Origin: Paenibacillus glacialis
Lineage (GTDB): Bacteria > Bacillota > Bacilli > Paenibacillales > Paenibacillaceae
Direction of reading: 5' to 3'
Length of the DNA: 64,000 nucleotides
Assembly: GCF_001637205.1 (NCBI RefSeq)
Contig: NZ_LVJH01000003.1
Location: 312,916 to 376,915 of the forward strand
The notes beneath the pieces are model-generated. The model ran no database searches. It had not been told where the DNA came from and saw only the letters and a program-made list of their open reading frames with translations. The position numbers were made by a program, and so were the translations under genes. This document shows positions 18,586 to 26,456 of the stretch, one piece after another. Position 1 is the stretch's first letter. Each line of letters opens with the position of its first letter.

Positions 18586-18606
18586 GCGGAGTGTTGGGAA
18601 TTATCC
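18563..18606. terminator. Hairpin across the convergent kinase/VWA stop codons
   Basis: GGGAATTCCAACACTC pairs imperfectly with GAGTGTTGGGAATTATCCC. The stop codons of the two convergent genes overlap within the loop. No long T-run is present, so termination strength is uncertain. Confidence 0.5.
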
Positions 18607-20636
18607 CCTGTATAAATGGTAGTCGTTGGTTTAACCGCTTTATAGCGAAGCTCAATTTCGGTCTTCCCATCTTCAAAGGTGATATACAATTTATCATTGA
18701 AGTGGAGGGCTTCTTTTTTGTTTCTAAGCAGAGGCGTTTTCCCACGAACCACGGCACAACGTGTATTATGTTTGACGAACAATATCCCATTCTTCCCCGG
18801 TTCGAACACAATATGTTCGCTTTCCGAAAGACTCTCATTCACATCGAGGCTTCGAAATAGTTGCAGCAGAGTGATCTGTCTACCTGGGAATGAAGTTAAC
18901 GGCCATGATTTCACTGGAATATCAGTACCACTAGCTGTATTGAGGAAGTAGCCTTCCAGGCGCCCAGCAAATTCAGGTTTCGGACGTAGCCAGAAGTACA
19001 GTATGATGCCAACGATGAGAAGAACAGCTACGGCAACACCTATGATCTTGTGGATCGTATATTTGGATTGGATAGAGAAGTGGAAGAGAGCAGTCACAGT
19101 TCCACCTTCAGAATCGGTTGCTACAAGTGATACTTCTGTTTGTCCCGTGCGCGTGGGAGTTAAGGTTAGCGTAGATCCAAGTAATGCTGTAGACAGCTTG
19201 TCCTCGACTCCCCCCTGCAATGAATAGGTCATAGGATCCTTATTTGGATCTTGAATGTATTTCGCAAGATCCAGTTTTATTTCCCCGTCTTCTTTGATGA
19301 AATTCAAGTTCAAAGATTCTGTTATTTGCGGTGGTAGGTTGGTAATACTCACTTTACTTGATGAGCTCTCCCGATAGAAATCAGGTCCATCAATCATGAC
19401 TTTCCACACATACCCTCCCGATTTCGGAAATACATAGTCTGTTCGAAACCCTTTCCCCGTATTGGTCATGGGAATTCGCAGTTCCTCGTTACTTTCGACC
19501 TCTTTGACGACCAATTCTGCCTTCAGTGCGGTATATACTGCATCATCTTTCAACATCGTTGTTGCCCCGGGTGTTGCAAGGTGAGCCTCAATGGCTGTCG
19601 GCTGCCCCTTTATGGTTGCATCCTGAGCGATCTTAGCCTCTGCTTCTAGATTATAACTGCCTAACAAATTGATCTTAACCCAATCCCCTTGGTTAGCTTT
19701 GAATTTAAGCACCACGGTGCCTTGTTGCGGATTAGAAATTTTCATTAAGGAATATTTGTCGGACTTGAAAAGCCTAGTGTTCTCCGAGTTGAAATACATT
19801 TGTGTCTCTTTCAATGGATGTTCAGAGAGCAGAATAATATTAGCTTCCTCCATACTTGAATTGGGAAGGGTTACTTTGATTTCCTGAAGAGCACCTGTTG
19901 CCGTAATTCCAGCAATAGGAACGAGTACGGATCTCATCTCACTAGCGAAAATCTGATTGAAGATTTCCGGCAGATCATCAGCGCTACTTGTCATGAAGGA
20001 TGCTCCCCCCGTCTGGGAAGCAATTTGTTCTAGTTCAGTCTGGTTCACGGTACCATCATGATTCAGTCCGATCGTGTATATAGGGAATCCATTCTTATTT
20101 GCTTTGGCAATAGCGGCTGAGACATCCTGATCGGAACCTTGTTTCGTTCGTCCATGGCTATTCGATCCGAAACTTGTCTCTCCATCAGATAACAAGATGA
20201 GAAATGGTAGTCTGCCTTGGTCTTGAGATGATGGAGTTGAACTCCCCGCTGCGAGAACTTCAGCCCCTTTAAGTAGACCTAGTCCCATATCGGTATAACC
20301 AGATCTTCGTAATTCATTAATCTTCTGCTTAAGTGCTTTCTTCTTCTCCACCACGGCAATGGAAGTGAGGGGTTGTGTTGCCACAATACGGTCATTGTAA
20401 GCTACGAAGCCGACGCGTGTACGACTTGCCTCACTCATATCCATGAATAGTTGGATAACCTGAGCGGATATGCGTTCTTTATCACTTGTACTCATAGAGA
20501 AGCTCGTATCTAGAACGAACACGGCATCAAAAGCCTTACCACCATTATCTTTAGCGGGTGCCTCTGCGTAGATTGTCGGAACTGCAATAAGTATGAATCC
20601 AAAAAACAGGCAAATAGTCCTAACAATTATTCTCAT
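18582..20636 (-). CDS. Membrane-anchored VWA domain protein
   Basis: A 684-residue protein. Residues 1-24 are a signal peptide (FFGFILIAVPTIYAEA). A von Willebrand A domain follows (~33-220): MIDAS motif DTSFSMS, conserved threonine in GYTDMGLGL, and LLSDGETSF. The central part (~230-535) is beta-rich, with Ig-like segments. A transmembrane helix (IIGVAVAVLLIVGIILYFWL, ~545-565) leaves a ~115-residue cytoplasmic tail. The topology places the VWA domain outside and a signalling or docking tail inside. It is convergent with the kinase gene and divergent from the sheath operon. A role as cell-surface anchor or sensor of the injection machine is inferred from context. Confidence 0.88.
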   Translation of the reverse strand: MRIIVRTICLFFGFILIAVPTIYAEAPAKDNGGKAFDAVFVLDTSFSMSTSDKERISAQVIQLFMDMSEASRTRVGFVAYNDRIVATQPLTSIAVVEKKKALKQKINELRRSGYTDMGLGLLKGAEVLAAGSSTPSSQDQGRLPFLILLSDGETSFGSNSHGRTKQGSDQDVSAAIAKANKNGFPIYTIGLNHDGTVNQTELEQIASQTGGASFMTSSADDLPEIFNQIFASEMRSVLVPIAGITATGALQEIKVTLPNSSMEEANIILLSEHPLKETQMYFNSENTRLFKSDKYSLMKISNPQQGTVVLKFKANQGDWVKINLLGSYNLEAEAKIAQDATIKGQPTAIEAHLATPGATTMLKDDAVYTALKAELVVKEVESNEELRIPMTNTGKGFRTDYVFPKSGGYVWKVMIDGPDFYRESSSSKVSITNLPPQITESLNLNFIKEDGEIKLDLAKYIQDPNKDPMTYSLQGGVEDKLSTALLGSTLTLTPTRTGQTEVSLVATDSEGGTVTALFHFSIQSKYTIHKIIGVAVAVLLIVGIILYFWLRPKPEFAGRLEGYFLNTASGTDIPVKSWPLTSFPGRQITLLQLFRSLDVNESLSESEHIVFEPGKNGILFVKHNTRCAVVRGKTPLLRNKKEALHFNDKLYITFEDGKTEIELRYKAVKPTTTIYTGDNSQHSA

Positions 20637-21101
20637 GTTTTTGTAAAACCACCTTTTTTAGTTACTAGATCGGTTGGTATGTATGGATAAAAGTGACTAG
20701 GGAAGCGGGAGTAGAAGCATATGCGTGTTATAAAAAGTAGGACTGATGAATCAAGTAGAATCTTGATCAAATGTAAAAAGCTTACACAAGGGAGTTTATC
20801 GGTTATACATCCTTGAATTATAATAGTTATCCAATAATTAGGACTTTGTGTACAAAAAAGTGATCATCAAATACCTAATTTTGGTACAAAAGTCCCCTAA
20901 ATAATACTGTGATTCTATATATTGACAATATAGAACATGTTTACTTAAGATTATTGTATGACAGGGGAAAAATTGGGAATGAAGTCTTATTTGCTCGAAT
21001 GAATCACTAGGATGATAGCGATGATTTGAAAGAGCGGAAAGATGATAAGCAGGACCAGACTTCTCAAGTCGGAGTAGCGGTAAACGGGGAGAGGGACATT
21101 C
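20637..21101. other. Divergent control region between the VWA gene and the sheath operon
   Basis: 465 bases without a gene. They hold the ribosome binding site of the VWA gene (AAAGGTGG on the minus strand), a possible promoter with an overlapping inverted repeat near 20913-20951 (listed separately), and a long 5' untranslated region of the sheath gene. Nothing else was recognised. Confidence 0.5.
20913..20951 (+). promoter_or_regulatory. Candidate promoter and operator of the sheath/tube operon
   Basis: TTCTATAT and ATATAGAA form perfect 8-base arms separated by ATTGACA (20913-20935). The consensus -35 hexamer TTGACA (20922-20927) sits between the arms. A partial -10, TAAGAT, begins 18 bases later (20946). 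A protein bound to the repeat would block the -35 element. Confidence 0.45.
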
Positions 21102-23270
21102 ATGGACATTATAAATCAAACGAATCGGACGATGCTTTTTGAGGAAATCAATCCAGAGAAATTGGATCTTGTCACTATTGTAGGGGACGTAAAAGGAATT
21201 GACAGCCTGAGTGATGACAAGATCAAAGAGATCCATCAACACCTCTTGGTGAACAACTTTGATGAATTTCTAGACAAGTTTTCACCTAGTGTGTACTCAT
21301 TCTTTAACGCTGCGAATCAGAAAGTTATGTATGCCTTGAAAAAGCCTGAAGGATTGGCGGAAGATTGTATTTCTGAGATCCGTATTGATCAGAATAATGA
21401 TTTCTTAAAGATGTTATTTACGCTTATCGACACGAAACGTAGTCAGGGTATCACGAATGTCGATTTCAAATTCGAGAATCTACTCGATATGATTTCTCCG
21501 AAGAAAGTGATGGATGATATTCGGCAAGTGCGTAAGGAAATCCACTACCTATTCGGACAATATGAGAAGTTAGATGAGGGCGATCCTAAGAAATTAGACC
21601 TTGGAGATAAGCTAAATACGATGTTTGAAGATGCAAGTCAGAATTACAACAATGTCATGGCGATGTTGCCACTTGCCATTGAGGATATTAAGACCCGTCT
21701 TCTACTAGGTAATTCGCAAGAAGAGAATATGTCTGAAGCCATTCGAATCGGTACTTTAACGATTGGAGATAGTGGTGAATTGAAGATTATCGAGGCGCCG
21801 AAGAGTGAGAGCACAGAATTGTTGTTGCTTGATGAAAGCGGAAGCAATGAATTGGTGAACGTCTTCGAAGATGATTATAACAATGTTTCCGAATCTCCTT
21901 CAGGGTATGTCAAGGACCTCGTCGTGCGTACATTCTGCCCACTTCCTGCTGTTCATGAAGAAGTAGATATTACAACGGAAATCCAGAATTATAATACGTA
22001 TTTGGAATTTTATAAGACAGCTAAAGATGATTTCGTCAAAACGGTCAAGCCGTTAGTTGAGAAAATTCTTGGTGTCAAAATGTTCTTTGACCAATATGCA
22101 ATCAAGAACAAAGGGATGTTACCTTCGCTTCTGATTACGAATACCAAGCTTGAAATGATGGTCAAGAGTAGTAATATTCCGAGACTTGAAACGTTCCTGA
22201 ATACGGTGAATTCAAAGAATGAATTCACGGATACAATCTGGTTCGGTATTGTTCCTTCCATCGAGTTAGAAACGGCAGGTCAAGCTAAAGTCAGTCGTGA
22301 ACGTTTCCGTGGGAATGAGAAAGTCGTTAAGCAGGATGGGAATAACCTTGAATCGCTAACGATGCTTCTTCAAGTCATTAAGGATTATAAAGTACAGTTG
22401 TTCTTCAACTTTCAATCAGGGGAAGATACAACCTTTAGCAGTATGGCAACAGCAGGTATTGATAAATATATCGATAAATGTGCGCCATTACTTCGTAAGG
22501 AATATAGCGAATTCGCCATTCCTTGTGTACCTAACTTCACCATTATTCCGAAGGATAAATCAGGCGTTGTGATTGATAGTCGTATGCTTCAGACGGAGAA
22601 TGGGGTACAGCTCTCAAGGGAGAAGGAAGATATTCTGAAGTTGTGGATTGAAGGTGTCTATGTAGGTGCTTCCTATGTAGCGGCTGGTATTGTAGCTGCA
22701 TACCAATGTCCAGAATTTTTGAAAGAGTCCTTCAAGAATGTGAGTAGGGAATTCCCAGGTGTTCGTTATGACATTGAGGCTAGGGACAATAGCCTGCGTT
22801 CTGTCACAACGATGGCGAAGGAGATTACTGGATTCACGAACAATATTAAGGATGCCATTAATCGCAAGAACTTCGGATTTGTATTCTCCTCAGAGAGTGC
22901 TCAGCTACAGGATAAAGATATCCGTCGAATTACCGTCTATAAAGCGAGAAGTCTTGCGACTTCCGAGGATGGGTTCGACTCGATCTATAAGACGCTTGTC
23001 AGTACCTATATAGAGCGTATCCTTCGCTTTCAGACAGGCGATTTCAAACATGAGAATATCGTGAAGTTCTTCAGTAACAACCCTACAAGCCAAAAGAGTA
23101 AATGGTTAGGGACGCGAGGATTCATCAACTCCATCATTCAAGATGGAGACGATATGACTTATGTGATCGATGAGAAGAATAACCTGTGTCACATTGACTT
23201 GGTCTTTAACGGTAACGTGAAGAACTTGGACGTGATGATTACTAAAGCTACAAGCCCTATCAAAGCATGA
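21102..23270 (+). CDS. Contractile sheath-like protein (TssC-like, large)
   Basis: A 722-residue soluble protein, larger than a usual TssC (~500 residues). The C-terminal ~350 residues have sheath-like features: a hydrophobic repeat around SYVAAGIVAAYQCPEFLKE, GFTNNIKDAINRKNFGFVFSSE, then IRRITVYKARSLATSED with a long amphipathic helix (YKTLVSTYIERILRF) and a final beta section. This resembles the order in tail sheaths (GIN-type loop, gARTL strand, long helix). The N-terminal ~300 residues are mainly helical and may replace the separate TssB subunit. It is followed by a tube-like protein, as in T6SS and contractile phages. The sheath call is inference from fold pattern and neighbours. GGGAGAGG precedes the ATG. 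Confidence 0.62.
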   Translation: MDIINQTNRTMLFEEINPEKLDLVTIVGDVKGIDSLSDDKIKEIHQHLLVNNFDEFLDKFSPSVYSFFNAANQKVMYALKKPEGLAEDCISEIRIDQNNDFLKMLFTLIDTKRSQGITNVDFKFENLLDMISPKKVMDDIRQVRKEIHYLFGQYEKLDEGDPKKLDLGDKLNTMFEDASQNYNNVMAMLPLAIEDIKTRLLLGNSQEENMSEAIRIGTLTIGDSGELKIIEAPKSESTELLLLDESGSNELVNVFEDDYNNVSESPSGYVKDLVVRTFCPLPAVHEEVDITTEIQNYNTYLEFYKTAKDDFVKTVKPLVEKILGVKMFFDQYAIKNKGMLPSLLITNTKLEMMVKSSNIPRLETFLNTVNSKNEFTDTIWFGIVPSIELETAGQAKVSRERFRGNEKVVKQDGNNLESLTMLLQVIKDYKVQLFFNFQSGEDTTFSSMATAGIDKYIDKCAPLLRKEYSEFAIPCVPNFTIIPKDKSGVVIDSRMLQTENGVQLSREKEDILKLWIEGVYVGASYVAAGIVAAYQCPEFLKESFKNVSREFPGVRYDIEARDNSLRSVTTMAKEITGFTNNIKDAINRKNFGFVFSSESAQLQDKDIRRITVYKARSLATSEDGFDSIYKTLVSTYIERILRFQTGDFKHENIVKFFSNNPTSQKSKWLGTRGFINSIIQDGDDMTYVIDEKNNLCHIDLVFNGNVKNLDVMITKATSPIKA

Positions 23271-23296
23271 TGATGGATTTACCTAAGCGTATGTTC

Positions 23297-23358
23297 GAGG
23301 CGTTCTTTCAAAGGATCGCCTCTGCACATAAATTCTGGAGACGTTCTAACGCTCCAGA
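23297..23358 (+). repeat. Two hairpins between sheath and tube genes
   Basis: Hairpin 1 pairs GAGGCG with CGCCTC (23297-23322). Hairpin 2 pairs TCTGGAG-CGTT with AACG-CTCCAGA with one bulged A (23334-23358). They fill most of the 122-base gap and neither has a T-run. They may stabilise or process the mRNA so that tube protein is made in different amounts from sheath. Confidence 0.6.
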
Positions 23359-23392
23359 CACTATATTTGCCAATTCAAAGGAGGAAGTATTT

Positions 23393-23827
23393 ATGGGATT
23401 TATTCTTAAAGTTGAAGGTGCGGAACTGATTGAACTAGGTATGGACAATATTCAGAAGGTCGTATACGACACAGATACACCAGATGATTCAAATGCAAGA
23501 TCAACGGATGTAGGTTCTACGTTGAGAATCAGTGGAAAGATTATCACGGCTACAGATGGAGACAAGCCAGATGATACATTGAAATTGGCAGCTTGGTCAT
23601 TAGTACCAGCTGAAAAGGCTGATTGTTATCGTAAAGTTACGTTGAAAGTGATCGCAGCAGATCAAGTTGTCCGTGAAGTGAGCTTCCCGAACGCTTTCGT
23701 TGTGGACTATACCGAAAGCTTCGGCGATACCGAAGGGGTAGGTTCGTTCAGCTTGTATATCAAGCAAAAGAAAGACAAAACCGAGTTGGCTACTGTATTG
23801 GGCGGATATCCTTTCTCAGCACAATAA
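23393..23827 (+). CDS. Hcp-like tail tube protein
   Basis: A 144-residue beta-rich protein: GFILKVEGAELIELGMDNI, VGSTLRISGKII, DTLKLAAWSLVPAEKADCYRKVTLKV, and VSFPNAFVVDYTESFGDTEGVGSFSLYIKQKK. Size, strand pattern, and the late acidic-aromatic segment fit the Hcp/gp19 tube fold, a ring-forming inner tube that carries the spike. The strongest support is its place directly after the sheath-like gene. ATG 23393 was chosen because AAAGGAGG lies 7-8 bases before it; the longer frame upstream runs through two hairpins. A stable UUCG hairpin terminator follows. Confidence 0.65.
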   Translation: MGFILKVEGAELIELGMDNIQKVVYDTDTPDDSNARSTDVGSTLRISGKIITATDGDKPDDTLKLAAWSLVPAEKADCYRKVTLKVIAADQVVREVSFPNAFVVDYTESFGDTEGVGSFSLYIKQKKDKTELATVLGGYPFSAQ

Positions 23828-23867
23828 TAAGCACTTCTCATATGATTACATGCCTAATCAGGGCGGA

Positions 23868-23902
23868 TTTTAAGAGGCTTCGGCCTCTTAAAATTCTTTT
23901 TT
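23868..23902 (+). terminator. UUCG-tetraloop terminator after the tube gene
   Basis: An 11-bp perfect stem TTTTAAGAGGC / GCCTCTTAAAA closed by a TTCG loop, then a T-rich run. It should end most sheath-tube transcripts and protect their 3' ends, leaving partial read-through into the J-domain gene or a separate promoter. Confidence 0.88.
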
Positions 23903-23948
23903 CGTTGTTATTCAGACATTGTTATACATAAAGGTGGGATCAAGGTCA

Positions 23949-24401
23949 GTGACTAATTACTATCAGATACTTGGCGTTGGTCGGGATGCGCAAAGTGCAG
24001 AAATCAAACAATCTTACCGACAATTAGCCAAGCGATACCATCCGGATGCCAATCAGGGCAGTGAAGCAGCAGCAGAACGATTCAAACAAATTCATGAAGC
24101 ATATGAGGTACTAAGCAAGGCAACTTCCCGTCAGGCATACGATGAGAAATTAGCTAGTACGAACCATAATAAGCAAGCACATCAACAACGGCAGAATGTA
24201 CAGAACGAAGCAAGTAACAGGTCTAAGACGAATCCTACGGCATTTAATGCCGAACAAATGCGTAATCAGTTCGATCAGTTTTTTGGATATCAGGACAAAT
24301 CGAAGGATGCGTCATCGCAATCAAAAGAAGGACAGAACGCGAAGAACCCGCTCAATACTTCCGCTATGTTCGATCGTTATTTTGGAACGAAGAAGAAATA
24401 A
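23949..24401 (+). CDS. J-domain co-chaperone (DnaJ-like, class C)
   Basis: A 150-residue protein with only a J domain (residues 1-65: NYYQILGVGRDAQSAEIKQS, RYHPDANQ with the HPD motif, FKQIHEAYEVLS) and no zinc-finger or G/F region. The tail is polar and glutamine-rich with two copies of a short motif, FDQFFG (~residue 110) and FDRYFG at the C-terminus. J domains stimulate Hsp70 ATPases; the Hsp70-like protein encoded at 30285 is the likely partner. The GTG at 23949 is taken as the start because the J domain begins there. Dedicated to assembly or recycling of the machine by inference. Confidence 0.85.
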   Translation: MTNYYQILGVGRDAQSAEIKQSYRQLAKRYHPDANQGSEAAAERFKQIHEAYEVLSKATSRQAYDEKLASTNHNKQAHQQRQNVQNEASNRSKTNPTAFNAEQMRNQFDQFFGYQDKSKDASSQSKEGQNAKNPLNTSAMFDRYFGTKKK

Positions 24402-24443
24402 ATCAAATCATGAATACCCCTTAAGGATATGGAGGTGGCGGAT

Positions 24444-24980
24444 ATGAAGGCGCGTAAAACCGTGTGGATTATAGTGATTGATGTGATCATGTACGGCATT
24501 CTAGCCGGCATTATTCTTTACACTTTATTACACCCTGAGGATCAAATATTGAAAATTTCAGTCACCGTGGGAGCGGCCTTTTTTGTAGGTGCAATACTAT
24601 TGCAACGCTTGACTAGAAGGACTTCACGTACAGCAGGAGCTCCGGTCGTGAAGCTGGTTCTATTAGATGACGATGGCGAACGGATAAAGGAATGGTACAT
24701 CGAAGGGGAGACATCGTTACTCATTGGAAAAAGTAGTCAACGCGGTGAAGTTGATATAGATTTATCGGAATGTGAATATGCATCACTGATTAGTTCGGAA
24801 CATGCTGTATTGAACCGTGCAGGTGCTCGGTGGTTCATTGAAGACATGGAATCCAATAGTGGGACTGGTATTAGACAAGCTGGAAAGAGTACGGCAAGTA
24901 AGTTGGTTATTGAAGAGCCGCTTCAGATTGGAACGGGAGATTTGATCTATATTGCCAACACGCGACTGCTAGTGAAATAA
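24444..24980 (+). CDS. Membrane FHA domain protein
   Basis: A 178-residue protein. Two transmembrane helices (WIIVIDVIMYGILAGIILYTLL and VTVGAAFFVGAILLQ) occupy residues ~7-50. The C-terminal FHA domain (~70-175) binds phosphothreonine: SLLIGKSSQ, LISSEHAVLNR with the Ser and His of the binding loop, and ESNSGTGI with the conserved Asn. GGAGGTGG precedes ATG 24444; an ATG 15 bases upstream overlaps that element. Like Fha/TagH in T6SS, it would recruit a phosphorylated partner to the membrane (inference). Confidence 0.85.
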   Translation: MKARKTVWIIVIDVIMYGILAGIILYTLLHPEDQILKISVTVGAAFFVGAILLQRLTRRTSRTAGAPVVKLVLLDDDGERIKEWYIEGETSLLIGKSSQRGEVDIDLSECEYASLISSEHAVLNRAGARWFIEDMESNSGTGIRQAGKSTASKLVIEEPLQIGTGDLIYIANTRLLVK

Positions 24981-25025
24981 ACAAGTCGCGTGTTGTACTA
25001 AGACAATTGGAGGAATGAAGACAAG

Positions 25026-25541
25026 ATGAGCTTGACGAGATGCGCCAACGGACACATGTTCAGCACGAGAAAACACGGTAATACCTGCCCCTACTGCAAT
25101 ATTACTGTTGAGGCTATGCCTAAGGGGGAGTCGAGAAGGCCGACTTCTGTGGATGCAGAAGAGAAGACGATGCCTTATCTAGGAGAAACAATCGGTATTC
25201 ATCCTGTAACAGGCTGGCTAGTGTGTATTGAAGGACCACAGATTGGTCAAGATTACCGCATTATGTCAGAGAAGAATTTCATTGGACGCGCAGAGGAAAT
25301 GCATATTCGTATCCTTGGGGACAATGCGATTTCTCGAAGAAATCATGCTGTCATCGTCTACGATCCGAAGAAACGAAATTTCTATTTACTTCCTGGGGAT
25401 GCCTCGGGACTAGCCTATCATAATAACGAAGCGGTTTACTCGCCTGCAGAACTGGCAGCATATGATTTAATTCAGCTGGGGCACAGTAAATTTATCTTCA
25501 TTCCTCTGTGCGGCGCTCATTTCGAATGGGAAAACAATTGA
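25026..25541 (+). CDS. Zinc-ribbon FHA domain protein
   Basis: A 171-residue cytosolic protein. The N-terminus has a zinc ribbon-like Cys/His set, CANGHMFSTRKHGNTCPYC (residues 6-24). Residues ~60-165 are an FHA domain: KNFIGRAEEM, AISRRNHAVIVYDPKKRNFYL, ending in HNNEAV. The two conserved FHA arginine and serine positions (GR, S) are intact. It lies between the membrane FHA and PP2C genes. A second phosphothreonine reader with a metal-binding docking head fits a signalling relay. Confidence 0.85.
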   Translation: MSLTRCANGHMFSTRKHGNTCPYCNITVEAMPKGESRRPTSVDAEEKTMPYLGETIGIHPVTGWLVCIEGPQIGQDYRIMSEKNFIGRAEEMHIRILGDNAISRRNHAVIVYDPKKRNFYLLPGDASGLAYHNNEAVYSPAELAAYDLIQLGHSKFIFIPLCGAHFEWENN

Positions 25542-25556
25542 GGACGTGATCTTAAC

Positions 25557-26405
25557 ATGCAGCAGATTAAAGATATAGAGCATTATATTGTCATTCTGTC
25601 AGCCCTCTTCTTATGGATTATATTGCACTTTGTCCGCCGAGCGCTCGTGCGACATCAACCAACAACCAAGATCAAGGGGATTCAGATTGGAAATGGACAA
25701 AGTATCGGTAGGCGCGAGGAGCAAGATGATTATTTCTCCAGTTCAACGACCGCTGTCGGTACATTTGCAGTGATCGCTGATGGGATTAGTGGGTTGTCTA
25801 ACGGAAGAATGGCTAGTACGCTCGCTGTGACGGTGTTTAGTAAGGAATTTCAGCTACTGGAGAAAACGGAAGATTTTACCTCGTTTTTTGCCAAGGCAGC
25901 AACGCAGAGTAACAGTGGGATTCTGGCTAATTTAAGTGGAAGTAACGGTGGAACGACCTTAGTTGTGGCTGTGATATCTTCTGGAATTCTTCACTGGGCA
26001 GCTGTGGGAGATAGTATGATCTCCGTATTCCGTGACAGTGAGTTTATTACTATGAATTCTAAGCATACGGTCGAGACGTTACTTCGAGAGAAAGTTCTTA
26101 GTGGTGAAATGACCAAAGAAGACGCGGAAACAAGTCCTGTACGCAAGCATTTGGTTAACTATCTGGGATATGAGGGCTTTAGAAATATGGAGATAGGTGA
26201 ACCTTTTACATTGCAGAAGAAGGATAAAATCATGCTTGCCAGTGATGGGGTCTACGATGCGTTAAGTGAAGTAGAGCTTGAACATTTATTGAAGCAGAAG
26301 AAGCCGGCGGAGGAAATCGCTGATGATATCATCGAACAGGTCGATGCTAAAGGCTTAAGAAATCAGGACAATGCGACAGTTATTATATTAGAAAAGGGCT
26401 GGTGA
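25557..26405 (+). CDS. PP2C-type Ser/Thr phosphatase, membrane-anchored
   Basis: A 282-residue protein with one N-terminal transmembrane helix (HYIVILSALFLWIILHFV) and a full PP2C domain. Metal-binding and catalytic sections are present: GRREEQDDYF, FAVIADGISG, GGTTLVVAV, WAAVGDSMISVF, KIMLASDGVYDAL and NQDNATVII. All expected aspartates are retained, so it should be active. It would reverse phosphorylation by the kinase at 17602, equivalent to PppA/Stp1 in the T6SS phosphorylation pathway. Only 15 bases separate it from the upstream FHA gene. Confidence 0.88.
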   Translation: MQQIKDIEHYIVILSALFLWIILHFVRRALVRHQPTTKIKGIQIGNGQSIGRREEQDDYFSSSTTAVGTFAVIADGISGLSNGRMASTLAVTVFSKEFQLLEKTEDFTSFFAKAATQSNSGILANLSGSNGGTTLVVAVISSGILHWAAVGDSMISVFRDSEFITMNSKHTVETLLREKVLSGEMTKEDAETSPVRKHLVNYLGYEGFRNMEIGEPFTLQKKDKIMLASDGVYDALSEVELEHLLKQKKPAEEIADDIIEQVDAKGLRNQDNATVIILEKGW

Positions 26406-26456
26406 TTCCTTGCGGAATCCCCAAATCCGGATCGCTAGAGATAAGGGGGAACGCGC

